64,000 nt of DNA from Kitasatospora mediocidica KCTC 9733 (GTDB lineage Bacteria; Actinomycetota; Actinomycetes; Streptomycetales; Streptomycetaceae): contig NZ_JQLN01000005.1 of the NCBI RefSeq assembly GCF_000744225.1, positions 1,566,001-1,630,000 of the forward strand. The letters are read 5' to 3'. The notes under the pieces are model-generated. The model searched no databases and had not been told where the DNA came from. It saw only the letters and a program-made list of their open reading frames with translations. This document shows, in pieces, positions 6,701 through 14,689 of the stretch. The position numbers and the translations under genes were made by a program. Positions within the stretch are counted from its first letter, which is position 1; each line of letters opens with the position of its first letter.

Positions 6701-9030
6701 GCCGTGGCCAGCTCGTTGATCACCTCGTGGCTGCGGCGTTCCCTGGCCTCGGGGTCGGGCTCGTCGCTGACGTCGACCACCGGCACGGTCAGCGGCTCGG
6801 CCGGCCGGGCGGTGGCCATCAGGGTGCCGTCCTCCGCGAGCTGGAACCCGGCTCGCAGACCGGGGTGCCGCGCGACCAGGCCACTGACGCACTCGGCCAT
6901 CAGGTCGGGGTCGACCGGTCCGCGCAGCCGTGCTCCGCCGGGCATGTGGTACGCGTCGCCCGCGCCCATCTCCGCCAGCAGCCACATCCACTCCTGCGCC
7001 CTGGTGGCCCGGGCCGGCACACCGTCGTCGGTCAGCCAGACGGCTGCCGTGCCCTCGCCGGCGCCGGTCCCCGACGCCTGCCGGAGCTCGATCTCCCGGT
7101 CGAGCCCGTCGGTGCTGATCCCGTCGAGCAGCCGCTCGACCGACACCTCGGCACCGGTCGCCTGGTGCAGCGCGGCGGCCAGCCGGACAGCCCGCAGCGA
7201 GTCCAGGCCGAGCGCGACCAACGAGAGTCCCGGGTCGATCTCCTCGACCGGCAGGCCGAGCGCGGCGGCCACCGTCTCGGCGGTGCGCGAACGGGCCGAG
7301 CCCGGCCGCGCCGCGGTGGTGACGGCGACCCGCTGCAGACCGTCCGACAGCCACAGTTCACGGCAGGCGCTGCGGCGGATCTTGCCGCTGGTGGTGCGCG
7401 GGATGCTGCCCAGCCGGACCAGCACCACCTCACGCGGCGCCAGGCCGTGGTCGGCGGTCACCGCCTCGCGGACGGCGGCCAGCACGACCGGGGCGTCCTC
7501 GGGCTTGAAGCCCCGGGCCACCTCGTGCACCAGGACGATCTGCTCCTCGCCGCCCTCGTCCACCGAGAACGCGGCGGTGCGGGTCGGCTGCAGCAGCGGG
7601 TGAGCGCGCTCGGCGGTCTGCTCGATGTCCTGCGGGTAGTGGTTACGGCCCCGGACGACCATCAGGTCCTTGGTCCGGCCGGTGACGAACAGCTCGCCCC
7701 GGGACTCGAAGCCCAGGTCGCCGGTCCGCAGGAAGGTGCGGCCGGGGTGCTTCTCCAGGGTGGCCCGGAAGGTGCGCTCGGTCTCCTCGGCGTGTCCGAA
7801 GTACCCGGCGGTGACGGACGGGCCGCTGATCCAGATCTCGCCGACCTCGCCGGGGCGGCACGGCCGGCCGTCGGCGACCACCAGGACGAGGTCCTCGCCC
7901 TGCGGCGTGCCGCAGCTCACCAGCGACCACGCGGAACCCGAGGCGACCGCGGCCGGGGCCGCGAGCTCGGCCCGGCCCTGCGCCAGCGCCGTCCTGCTGA
8001 GGTCCATGACGCGCGGGGCACGGCCGGCCGCCGCCCCGCCGGTGGCGAACAGGGTGCTCTCGGCCAGCCCGTAGCAGGGGTGGAAGGCGTCGGGGCGGAA
8101 GCCCGCCACCTCGAACGCGGCGGCGAACTGCGCCATGGTGGAGCGCCGGACGGGCTCCGCGCCCATCATCGCGTGCCGCCAGCTGCTCAGGTCGAGGGCG
8201 GCCCGCTTCTCCTCGCTGATCCGCCGCACGCACTCCAGGTAGGCGAAGTCGGGTGCCGCCGAGACGGTGGCCCTGGTCCGGCTGATCGCCTCCAACCAGC
8301 GCAGCGGGTCGCGCAGGAAGCTCATCGGGGACATCAGGGTGGTGCGGAAGCCCGCGTACAGCGGCTGCAGGATGCCGCCGATCAGGCCCATGTCGTGGTA
8401 CGGCGGAAGCCAGCTGACACCCCGGCTGTCCGGGCCGGCGCCGACCGCGCGGCTGATGGTCGCGGAGTTGTGCACCAGGTTGTCGTGGCGGACCATCACC
8501 CCCTTCGGGCTGCCGGTGGAGCCGGAGGTGTACTGCAGGAACGCCAGCGCCTCCGGTGCGGGGCCGGGGCCGTCCCAGTCGGCGGCCGCAAGCTCGTCGG
8601 TGATCATCCAGCCGGGCAGGGCGGCCGCCAGCTCCGGGTACCGCTCGGCGAGCAGGGCGGCGCTCGACGCGTCGCTGAGGGCCAAGGCCGCTCCGCAGTC
8701 GGTGGCGGCGGCGAGTACCGCCGTCATGCCGTGCCGTCCGGTCGGCAGGTGCACCGGAACCGCGACGGTCCCCGCGTACAGGCAGCCGAGGAACCCCGCG
8801 ATGTAGTCCGGCCCCGGCGGGTAGAGCAGCAGCACGCGCTCCCCGCCCAGGCCGCGTTCGGCCAGCGCGGCGGCGACGGCCCGGGCCCGCTGGTCGATCT
8901 CCGCGTAGCTCAGGCTCGTCTCCCCGGCGTCGGTGAGGAAGTCGAAGGCCGTCAGGTCCGGCGTGTCGGCCGCACGGGCGCGCAGGATGTCGACGAGGGT
9001 CCCGCCACGGGGACGGAGCGGTGTGTGCAC
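3790..9030 (-). CDS. FAAL-ACP-C-A(Ser)-T lipopeptide starter synthetase
   Basis: Translation starts at GTG 9030, seven nt after AGGAG, giving 1746 aa. Domains in order are a fatty acyl-AMP ligase (about 1-560, with YTSGSTGSPKG at 167-177 and RTGDLGF near 435), an acyl carrier domain (LGLDSL, Ser611), a condensation domain (HHIVLDG at 806-812), an adenylation domain (LHTSGTSGRPKG core) and a thiolation domain (LGGHSL, Ser1674). The pocket read by eye is D-V-W-H-V-S-L-I-D, which matches serine-type A domains. The protein therefore should load a fatty acid and acylate serine. It has no epimerase or thioesterase domain. It lies between a PuuD-like gene and the arginine hydroxylase in the same operon. 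Confidence 0.92.
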   Translation of the reverse strand: MHTPLRPRGGTLVDILRARAADTPDLTAFDFLTDAGETSLSYAEIDQRARAVAAALAERGLGGERVLLLYPPGPDYIAGFLGCLYAGTVAVPVHLPTGRHGMTAVLAAATDCGAALALSDASSAALLAERYPELAAALPGWMITDELAAADWDGPGPAPEALAFLQYTSGSTGSPKGVMVRHDNLVHNSATISRAVGAGPDSRGVSWLPPYHDMGLIGGILQPLYAGFRTTLMSPMSFLRDPLRWLEAISRTRATVSAAPDFAYLECVRRISEEKRAALDLSSWRHAMMGAEPVRRSTMAQFAAAFEVAGFRPDAFHPCYGLAESTLFATGGAAAGRAPRVMDLSRTALAQGRAELAAPAAVASGSAWSLVSCGTPQGEDLVLVVADGRPCRPGEVGEIWISGPSVTAGYFGHAEETERTFRATLEKHPGRTFLRTGDLGFESRGELFVTGRTKDLMVVRGRNHYPQDIEQTAERAHPLLQPTRTAAFSVDEGGEEQIVLVHEVARGFKPEDAPVVLAAVREAVTADHGLAPREVVLVRLGSIPRTTSGKIRRSACRELWLSDGLQRVAVTTAARPGSARSRTAETVAAALGLPVEEIDPGLSLVALGLDSLRAVRLAAALHQATGAEVSVERLLDGISTDGLDREIELRQASGTGAGEGTAAVWLTDDGVPARATRAQEWMWLLAEMGAGDAYHMPGGARLRGPVDPDLMAECVSGLVARHPGLRAGFQLAEDGTLMATARPAEPLTVPVVDVSDEPDPEARERRSHEVINELATAPFDLAADPLLRVVLVRLGPEDWCLGLVAHHIVLDGWSLGVMLRELGSAYRDALAGRPARGVVLPVRPYELTAEGDGAAAAAFWAETLSGARAVELPLDAVQPSTQSWRGAALPFTVSAEQAGRLKNYGAARKATQYMVLLAGFATVLSRWSGQQDVVIGTPAACRTRPGTAEALGLFVNTLPMRVDLSDTPSFGELLGRVRTLCLAAYPHQEFPFDEMVKLAGAERAGGRAPLVRVALALQNTMLAPWQAGAVSAAPFELPIRGAQFELSIHLVEQPDGSLTGNAVYAADLFAEESVQRLLDALTVLLDAAPRLAGTAAADLPVLAPAEQRRIVEELSGARHEPAPAALLHQAFEEQADRSPQALAVVDEHEYLTFGALEARANQIAWLLRGLGTGPDQPVAVCLPRTPELVAALVGVLKSGSGYLPLDPGYPANRLAAQLDDVRPTVLLTTGELADGALAQVMTDAPWAAGLTVVRLDEGAAEDHPTTRPPALARPNSLAYVLHTSGTSGRPKGVMNQHAGVVNRIDWMQRSYQLGPGETVLHKTPVGFDVSGWELFWPLSVGGTMVLARPGGHQDPAYLADLIRREQVSTCHFVPSMLRSFLEEPSAAHCADVLRRVVCSGEELPAAVAERFHALLPGVELHNLYGPTEAAIDVTAYPVLPGATDKVRLPIGGPMPGVRLYVLDERANPVPAGVPGELCIGGVQVARGYFGRPGLTAERFVPDPFAAGERLYRTGDRVRWSSDGTIDFLGRLDDQVKIRGHRIEPSEVEAALGAHPAVGDIAIDVQGPAGDLSLVAYLVGAGTDRPGALELRTYLAERLPAAMIPSAFVWLDELPTGVNGKLDRRALPQPEQSREDVYVAPRDAIERQLADIWREVLELPEVSVTDDLFTLGGHSLQATRITVRVRAAFGVELPIADLLSGELTVERIAETVRLQHLATADDESLERDLAELQQLSDEDVALLLAQG

Positions 9031-9101
9031 CGGGGTGCTCCTGGGGTAGCAGTGGCCGTACGCCGTGGCTGATCGGCCGGAACGGAAAGGGGGAGAAGTG
9101 G

Positions 9102-9806
9102 TCAGGCCCGGACGGCGGCGGCGCCGCAGGCCTGCACGAAGGCCGCGAACAGCGCGTCCTCGCACGCCACTTCGGGATGCCACTGGACACCGAGCACGAA
9201 CCGCTTGGACGGGTCCTCGGCCGCCTCGGGCAGGTCGTCGTCGCTGTACGCGGTGACCCTGAGCGTGCCGGGGTCGGCGATGCCCTGATGGTGGTGCGAG
9301 TTGACGACGGCGCTGGGCCCGAACACCGAGGCGGCGATGCTGCCGTCGGCGAAGCGCACCGGGTGCGCGCCGAAGACGCCGGGCTCCGGGAGGTGTCCGC
9401 TGTGGCCGAGCACGTCGGGCAGGTGTTGGTGCAGGGTGCCGCCGTAGTGCAGCGTCAGCAGTTGCAGGCCCCGGCAGACCCCGAGGACCGGCAGGTCGCG
9501 CTCCAGCGCCCCCCGCAGCAGCAGGAGTTCACCGGCGTCGCGATCCAGGCTCGGCTCGTCCGTGCGCTGGTGGCGGGCGTGCCCGTAGCGGGCGGGGTCG
9601 ATGTCCGCGCCTCCCGGCAGCAGCAGGCCGTCGAGGCGGTCGAGCACGTCGGCGTCGAGGTCGTCGGGGGGCAGGACCACCGCGCGACCGCCGTTCTCGG
9701 TCACGCCGCGCACGTACGACTGATGGATCAGCGTCGCCTGGGTGTCCCAGATGTCCCAGCGGGCCTGGGCGCGGTAGGCGGCGATGCCGATGACGGGACG
9801 GCTCAT
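9102..9806 (-). CDS. PuuD-like gamma-glutamyl amide hydrolase (class I GATase fold)
   Basis: The 234-aa protein has the nucleophile elbow LGVCRG (Cys111) and the QWHPE motif (His210, Glu212) of class I glutamine amidotransferase-like hydrolases. The N-terminal VIGIAAY and the LLLPGGADIDPARYG segment are typical of gamma-Glu-GABA hydrolases of the PuuD type, which remove gamma-glutamyl groups from amines. Its start overlaps the stop of the SHMT-like gene by 4 bp, so the two are translationally coupled. A glutamine-synthetase-like ligase of the kind that adds gamma-glutamyl groups is encoded at 33,131. I infer a protect/deprotect pair, but the true substrate is unknown. Confidence 0.8.
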   Translation of the reverse strand: MSRPVIGIAAYRAQARWDIWDTQATLIHQSYVRGVTENGGRAVVLPPDDLDADVLDRLDGLLLPGGADIDPARYGHARHQRTDEPSLDRDAGELLLLRGALERDLPVLGVCRGLQLLTLHYGGTLHQHLPDVLGHSGHLPEPGVFGAHPVRFADGSIAASVFGPSAVVNSHHHQGIADPGTLRVTAYSDDDLPEAAEDPSKRFVLGVQWHPEVACEDALFAAFVQACGAAAVRA

Positions 9807-11170
9807 CGCTGCCCACCCCCGGCGTGCGCCAGCTCGGCCCGGTCGGCCGGCTGCGGCGCGGCGGTGGTGGTGCGCAGCGAGTCGGCGCAGAGTTCCAGGG
9901 CGTCCTGGAAGAGCGGGGAATCGCTGCCGATCGGTGCGCCGTACGGTGCGCGCGAGCGCAACGCCGCGATCCGGCGGGCGAGTTCGGGGGCGGGCACGGT
10001 GTCGTACACGGCGGCCGCGAAGACGTCCGCCAGCTCGGTGAAGTCCTCGCCGGTCAGGCCCTGGTAGGTGGCCTCGTTGAGGCCGATCCGGACGCCCTGG
10101 CCGGCGAAGCCGGGCAGCCCGGCCATGAAGTTCACCCGGATACCGGCGGCGAAGAGACGGTCGCTGGCGACCTTGGCCGGGACACCGTCCGCCTCGGGGT
10201 CCAGCCAGAGCTGGTGACCGCTGGAGTAGCCCCGGTCGGCCGCGACCACGGTCAGACCGCGTTCGGTGAGCAGGCCGCCGAAGCGCCGGGTGTTGCGCAC
10301 GACCGCGTGGGCGTACTCGACGCCGCCGTGGTCCCGGAACTCCAGCAGCGAGATGCCCAGGCTGATGGTGGCGGCGAAGTGGTGGTTGCTGATCATGTAG
10401 TCCTGGGTCTCCCGCAGCCGCCGCTCGACCTCGCGGTCCCGGGTCAGCAGGACGGCCTTCTGCGGTCCGGGGAAGGTCTTGTGGGTCGAGCCGCCGAAGC
10501 TGTCCGCTCCCTCGTCCAGCGGGTTCGGGAACACCCCCGCCAGCACCAGGCCCAGCCAGTGGCTGGCGTCCACGTGGACGAGGGTCTCCGGGCTCGCGGC
10601 CCGGACGGTGGCCACCAGGCTCGCCACGTCCAGCGGGAACAGGCAGTGCGACTGGTCGACGTAGAGGAGGGAGGGGCGGGTGCGGGCCAGCAGCTCGGCC
10701 GCGTGCGCGAGGTCCAGCGAGTGCGGGTCGTCGCCGCGCAGGTACTCGACCCGCAGGCCGAGCCGTTGCGCGACGCTGGAGGTGGCGAAGTGGCCGCCGT
10801 TCTCCGGACTGATCGTCACCACGGTCGAGCCGGGCTCGCCGCCGAGGGTGGCCAGCAGCAGGGTCATCGCGTTGAGCCCGCTGAGCGGCCGTACGGTGAC
10901 GTAGTCGGCCCGCCCGAGCTCCTCCAGCAGCGGGACGGTGAGGCCCATTTCGAGGTCCCGCAGGTGCTGGGCCCCACGGAAGTGCCAACCGGCCGGGTTG
11001 TCCGACTCGTTGAAGAAGTAGCGGTGGTAGGCGTCGAGCATCATCGGGAGCTTCGCGATGCCCGACATGGCCGTCTCGGACGGCACCATGCTGAGTGTCC
11101 GGCGGGCGTGGGCCTCGTTCTGCGCCAGCAGACGCATGACATCGCTCAGGGTCAGTTCCGAGTGCGGCAT
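9803..11170 (-). CDS. SHMT-fold PLP enzyme (transaldolase/aldolase-like)
   Basis: The 455-aa protein starts at ATG 11170 with AGGA 7 nt upstream. It has the serine hydroxymethyltransferase landmarks VPSETAMSG near residue 30, HVDASH (Asp201, pyridine-binding aspartate) and STHKTFPGPQ with the PLP lysine at 231. The divergent sequence and the cluster setting resemble secondary-metabolism members of this fold, such as LipK and ObiH transaldolases that build beta-hydroxy amino acids. I infer formation or remodelling of an unusual amino acid, perhaps acting on the hydroxyarginine unit. It is not an obvious capreomycidine synthase, which belongs to an aminotransferase-like family. The actual reaction cannot be read from the sequence. 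Confidence 0.75.
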   Translation of the reverse strand: MPHSELTLSDVMRLLAQNEAHARRTLSMVPSETAMSGIAKLPMMLDAYHRYFFNESDNPAGWHFRGAQHLRDLEMGLTVPLLEELGRADYVTVRPLSGLNAMTLLLATLGGEPGSTVVTISPENGGHFATSSVAQRLGLRVEYLRGDDPHSLDLAHAAELLARTRPSLLYVDQSHCLFPLDVASLVATVRAASPETLVHVDASHWLGLVLAGVFPNPLDEGADSFGGSTHKTFPGPQKAVLLTRDREVERRLRETQDYMISNHHFAATISLGISLLEFRDHGGVEYAHAVVRNTRRFGGLLTERGLTVVAADRGYSSGHQLWLDPEADGVPAKVASDRLFAAGIRVNFMAGLPGFAGQGVRIGLNEATYQGLTGEDFTELADVFAAAVYDTVPAPELARRIAALRSRAPYGAPIGSDSPLFQDALELCADSLRTTTAAPQPADRAELAHAGGGQR

Positions 11171-11210
11171 GACCGTTTCCTTTCCATCGTCGTCACGGGT
11201 CCGTGGGTCG

Positions 11211-13592
11211 TCACGGCTGGGCGTTCTCGGCGCTCAGGCGGGCGGCTGCCACCAGCACCTGGCCGAGCGCGATGCCACCGTCGTTGGTGGGCACCTGGCG
11301 GTGGACGTGCGCGTCGAACCCGGCGCGGCGCAGCTCCACCAGGCAGTTGACCAGGAGGAATTCATTGAGGAAGACGCCGCCCGAGAGCACGACCTGCCCG
11401 GTGGAGTGCGTCGTGCGGATCTCCTCGCACCGTTCGGTGACCATGGCCACCACGGCGGAGTGGAAGCGTCGGCTGATGGTCTCGGGGGCCGTGCCCCGGG
11501 CCAGTTCGGCCGCGATCTCCCGGACCACCGGCCTGGGGTCGATCTCGACGACACCCTCGCGTTCGGTCCGGCCGAAGGAGTAGGCGTGCTCCAGCCGCAG
11601 GTCGCGGCCGAGCAGTCCCTCCAGTTCGATCGGGCCCTGGGCCTCGTACTCCGCGTGGGAGCAGACGCCCAGGAGCGCCGCGACGCCGTCGAAGAGTCGG
11701 CCCATGCTGGAGGCGAGCGGGGTGTTGATGCCGCGCCGGACCATGGTGGTGAAGACGTGCCGGGCCTGGCTGTCCAGGGTGCGCAGTGCCGGAAAGGCGT
11801 CGTGCGCGGCGTCCGGGTCCCCGAACGCGTCCAGGGCCAGCGCGAAGCCCGTCCTGATCGGCTCGTGGACGGCCTTGTCGCCGCCGAGCAGCGGCACCGG
11901 CCGCAGATGGGCGGTGCGGTCCACCGCGGCGAACCCGCCGAGGAGGAACTCGCCGCCCCAGGTGGTGCCGTCCTCGCCGTAGCCGGCGCCGTCGAACACC
12001 ACCCCGAGGGTCTGTCCGTCGAGCTGGTTCTCGGCCATGCAGGACGCCATGTGGGCGTGGTGGTGCTGTACCGCGATCACCTCCCCGGCCTGCTCGGCCT
12101 CCGCCTGCAGGTGGGAACGGAAGGACGGGTGCAGATCGCAGGCGATGACGCGGGGCGCCAGCTCGTAGAGGTCGGCGAGGTGGGCGGCCGTCTGCCGGTG
12201 GGAGGCGAAGGTCTCGTCGTTCTTCAGGTCGCCGATGTGCTGGCTGACGTACACCTCCCGGCCCGAACCCAGCGCCACCGTGGTCTTCAGTTCGGCGCCG
12301 TAGGCCAGGATCTGCGGCAGCTCGGCGGCCACCGGCACGGGGTACGGCGCGTAGCCGCGAGCCCGGCGGACGAAACTGACCAGCGGCTCGGCCAGCTCCG
12401 GGTGCACCGAACGGCGCACCACGGAGTCGTCCACCCGGATGTGGATGTCCCGGTCGTGGTGCAGGACGAGGTCCGCGACCTCGAACAGGTGCTCCAGCGC
12501 GTCCTCGTTGCGGAAGGCGATCGGCTGCCCCGAGACGTTGCCGCTGGTCATCACCAGCACGTCCAGGCCGGGCCGGTCCAGCAGCAGCGCGTGCAGCGGT
12601 GCGGAGGGGAGCATCACGCCGAGATTGGGATTTCGCGGTGCGATCTCCTCGGGCAGCACGCCGGGCCGCTTGCGCAGCAGGACGATGGGCCGGGCCGGAG
12701 AGTTCAGCAACTCTCCGTCCCCGGCGTCCAGTTCGACGAAGTCGGCGGCGGCCTCCAGATCCGCGACCAGCAGGGCGAACGGCTTGGAGTCGCGCTTCTT
12801 GCGCTTGCGGAGCAGCGCGACGGCCTCCGCGTTCCTGGCGTCGACCACCAGGTGGAAACCGCCCACGCTCTTGACCGCCACGATCATCCCGGCCGCCAGG
12901 GCGGCGGTGGTGGCGTCCAACGCCTCGTCCTCGTGGGACAGTTCGCCGTCCGGGTCGGACAGCGTGAGGCGCGGCCCGCAGGCGGGGCAGGCGTTGGGCT
13001 GGGCGTGGTAGCGCCGGTCGCGCGGGTCCCGGTACTCGGCGCGGCACGCGTCGCACATCTGGAAGGCCGCCATGGTGGTCTGCTCCCGGTCGTACGGCAG
13101 GTGCCGGATGAGCGAGTAACGCGGCCCGCAGTGGGTGCAGTTGGCGAACGGGTAGCGGTGGCGCCGGTCCGCCGGGTCGCGCACCTCGCGCAGGCACTCC
13201 ACACAGACGTGGGAGTCCGGAGCGACGATGGTGGCGGCCCGGCCGTCCCGGACGCTCTCCCGGATCTCGAACCCGCCGGGTCCGTCCGCCGGCGCCGCCT
13301 GCCGGCTCTCGATCCGCACCTCGTTGACCCGGGCCAGCGGCGGGGCCTGGGCGCTCAACGCCTCGCAGAAGGCGTTGAGCACGTCGGTCGGCCCGCACAC
13401 CAGGGTCTGCACACCGTGGTTGTCGTTGAGGACCCAGCCGGCCAGTGCGAGCCGCTCGGCCAGGTTGTGGACGAAGGGCCGGTAGCCCACGCCCTGCACC
13501 ACGCCGTTGACCCGGACCAGCCACTGCTGGTTCTCCCCCGAAGGCACCAGGTCGGCCGCGACGGCGGCCTCGGTGCTGATGATCTGATGCAC
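11211..13592 (-). CDS. hypF: HypF carbamoyltransferase
   Basis: The start is GTG 13592 with GGAG 7 nt upstream; the product is 793 aa, near the usual HypF length of about 750. All HypF parts are present: an N-terminal acylphosphatase domain (VVQGVGYRPF, residues 31-40), a zinc-finger region with four CxxC pairs (130/133, 152/155, 180/183, 202/205), a YrdC-like domain, and a C-terminal Kae1/carbamoyltransferase domain with HHHAH at 510-514 and a DGAGYGEDGTTWGGEF motif. HypF uses carbamoyl phosphate and ATP to carbamoylate the C-terminal cysteine of HypE. HypE is encoded 13 nt upstream. No hydrogenase, hypC or hypD gene is in the window. Embedding in an NRPS operon suggests a biosynthetic use. 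Confidence 0.95.
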   Translation of the reverse strand: MHQIISTEAAVAADLVPSGENQQWLVRVNGVVQGVGYRPFVHNLAERLALAGWVLNDNHGVQTLVCGPTDVLNAFCEALSAQAPPLARVNEVRIESRQAAPADGPGGFEIRESVRDGRAATIVAPDSHVCVECLREVRDPADRRHRYPFANCTHCGPRYSLIRHLPYDREQTTMAAFQMCDACRAEYRDPRDRRYHAQPNACPACGPRLTLSDPDGELSHEDEALDATTAALAAGMIVAVKSVGGFHLVVDARNAEAVALLRKRKKRDSKPFALLVADLEAAADFVELDAGDGELLNSPARPIVLLRKRPGVLPEEIAPRNPNLGVMLPSAPLHALLLDRPGLDVLVMTSGNVSGQPIAFRNEDALEHLFEVADLVLHHDRDIHIRVDDSVVRRSVHPELAEPLVSFVRRARGYAPYPVPVAAELPQILAYGAELKTTVALGSGREVYVSQHIGDLKNDETFASHRQTAAHLADLYELAPRVIACDLHPSFRSHLQAEAEQAGEVIAVQHHHAHMASCMAENQLDGQTLGVVFDGAGYGEDGTTWGGEFLLGGFAAVDRTAHLRPVPLLGGDKAVHEPIRTGFALALDAFGDPDAAHDAFPALRTLDSQARHVFTTMVRRGINTPLASSMGRLFDGVAALLGVCSHAEYEAQGPIELEGLLGRDLRLEHAYSFGRTEREGVVEIDPRPVVREIAAELARGTAPETISRRFHSAVVAMVTERCEEIRTTHSTGQVVLSGGVFLNEFLLVNCLVELRRAGFDAHVHRQVPTNDGGIALGQVLVAAARLSAENAQP

Positions 13593-13605
13593 GGGACCGC
13601 TCCGA

Positions 13606-14631
13606 TCAGCAGAGTCGCGGAAGTTCCGCGCCCTGCAGCTCCTCGATCGTGTTGACCCGGCCGTCGGCGCCGGTCATCTCGACGCCCTTCTCGGCCCGGT
13701 CGGTGACCTCTCCGATGACCACGGCCTGCCGCCCGTAGGGGTGCGCGTGCAGCGTGGCCAGGACCTCGTCCACGGCCTCCGGGGCGACGAAGAGGGCCAG
13801 GCAGCCCTCGTTGGCGGCGTTGATCGGGTTGATGCCGAGCATGTCGGAGGCCATCCGGGTGGCGAAGTCGATCGGCAGCGCCTCCTCCTCGATCGCCATG
13901 ATCCGCCCGACCGCCGAGGAGTACTCGTGCAGGACGGCCGACAGGCCGCCGCGGGTGACGTCGCGCATCGAGTGCACCGCACCGCTCGCGACCACGGCGT
14001 CTAGCTCGCCGATCATGCCGTTCAGCGGCGCGCAGTCGCTGAGCACGTTGCTCTCGAAGCCCAGGCCCTCACGGACCGACAGCAGGTGCACCGTGTGGTT
14101 GCCGATCGGGCCGCTGAGGATGATGCGGTCGCCGGGGCGCACCGAGGACATCCTGAGCGGGGCGCGGTGGAAGACACCGACGCCGGTGGTGTTGAGGAAG
14201 ATCTTGTCGGCCTCGCCGACGCCGACGACCTTGGTGTCGCCGGCGACGATCTTGACGCCGGCCTCCTTGGCGGTGTCCCGGACGGACTCCAGCACCTGGT
14301 GCAGGACCGACAGCGGCAGCCCGGTCTCCAGGATCATGGCCAGCGTCAGGTATTCGGGCTTGGCGCCGACCACGGCGAGGTCGTTGACCGTGCCGCAGAC
14401 CGCGATCTTGCCGATGTCGCCGTTTCCGAAAATCGGCGGGTCGACGACAAAGGAGTCGGTGGTCAGTGCGATGTTGCCGGCCGGGACCGGCAGCATCGCA
14501 CTGTCCTCCATTTCGCCGGTGTAGACATCACCGAGCACATCCACCACGAATTCGACCAGCTCCCGACTGAGTCGGGCCCCGGTGCCGTGGTCGAGGACAA
14601 TCTTCTGATCCAGGAAGGACGTCGTACTCAT
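13606..14631 (-). CDS. hypE: HypE carbamoyl dehydratase
   Basis: ATG 14631 is chosen because it gives the MSTTSFLDQKIVLDHGTGA beginning expected of HypE; AGGAG lies about 12 nt upstream. The 341-aa protein belongs to the PurM/SelD ATP-binding fold, with DSFVVDPPIFGNGDIG and GDTKVVG motifs. It ends in PRLC, so Cys341 is the very last residue. In HypE the terminal cysteine accepts the carbamoyl group from HypF, and the protein then dehydrates it with ATP to a thiocyanate that is passed to iron as cyanide. The intact tail argues that the chemistry is retained. With no iron-site assembly partner nearby, the cyano acceptor here may be a metabolite; this is inference. Confidence 0.95.
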   Translation of the reverse strand: MSTTSFLDQKIVLDHGTGARLSRELVEFVVDVLGDVYTGEMEDSAMLPVPAGNIALTTDSFVVDPPIFGNGDIGKIAVCGTVNDLAVVGAKPEYLTLAMILETGLPLSVLHQVLESVRDTAKEAGVKIVAGDTKVVGVGEADKIFLNTTGVGVFHRAPLRMSSVRPGDRIILSGPIGNHTVHLLSVREGLGFESNVLSDCAPLNGMIGELDAVVASGAVHSMRDVTRGGLSAVLHEYSSAVGRIMAIEEEALPIDFATRMASDMLGINPINAANEGCLALFVAPEAVDEVLATLHAHPYGRQAVVIGEVTDRAEKGVEMTGADGRVNTIEELQGAELPRLC

Positions 14632-14689
14632 TGGGAGCGAGGCTCCTCTTTCGGCGTAGGTGGATGGCTTGGTGCTCAGCGGGCCTCGG

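Noticed and set aside
3724..9072. A plus-strand open frame of about 1,780 codons across the FAAL-NRPS gene
   Set aside because: It is antisense to clear NRPS domains. Long antisense frames arise because third positions are almost all G or C; the translation has no recognisable domain.
9803..11170. Capreomycidine synthase (VioD-type), suggested by the nearby VioC-like hydroxylase
   Set aside because: The motifs are those of the SHMT fold (VPSETAMSG, STHKTFPGPQ), not of the aminotransferase-like VioD/OrfR enzymes.
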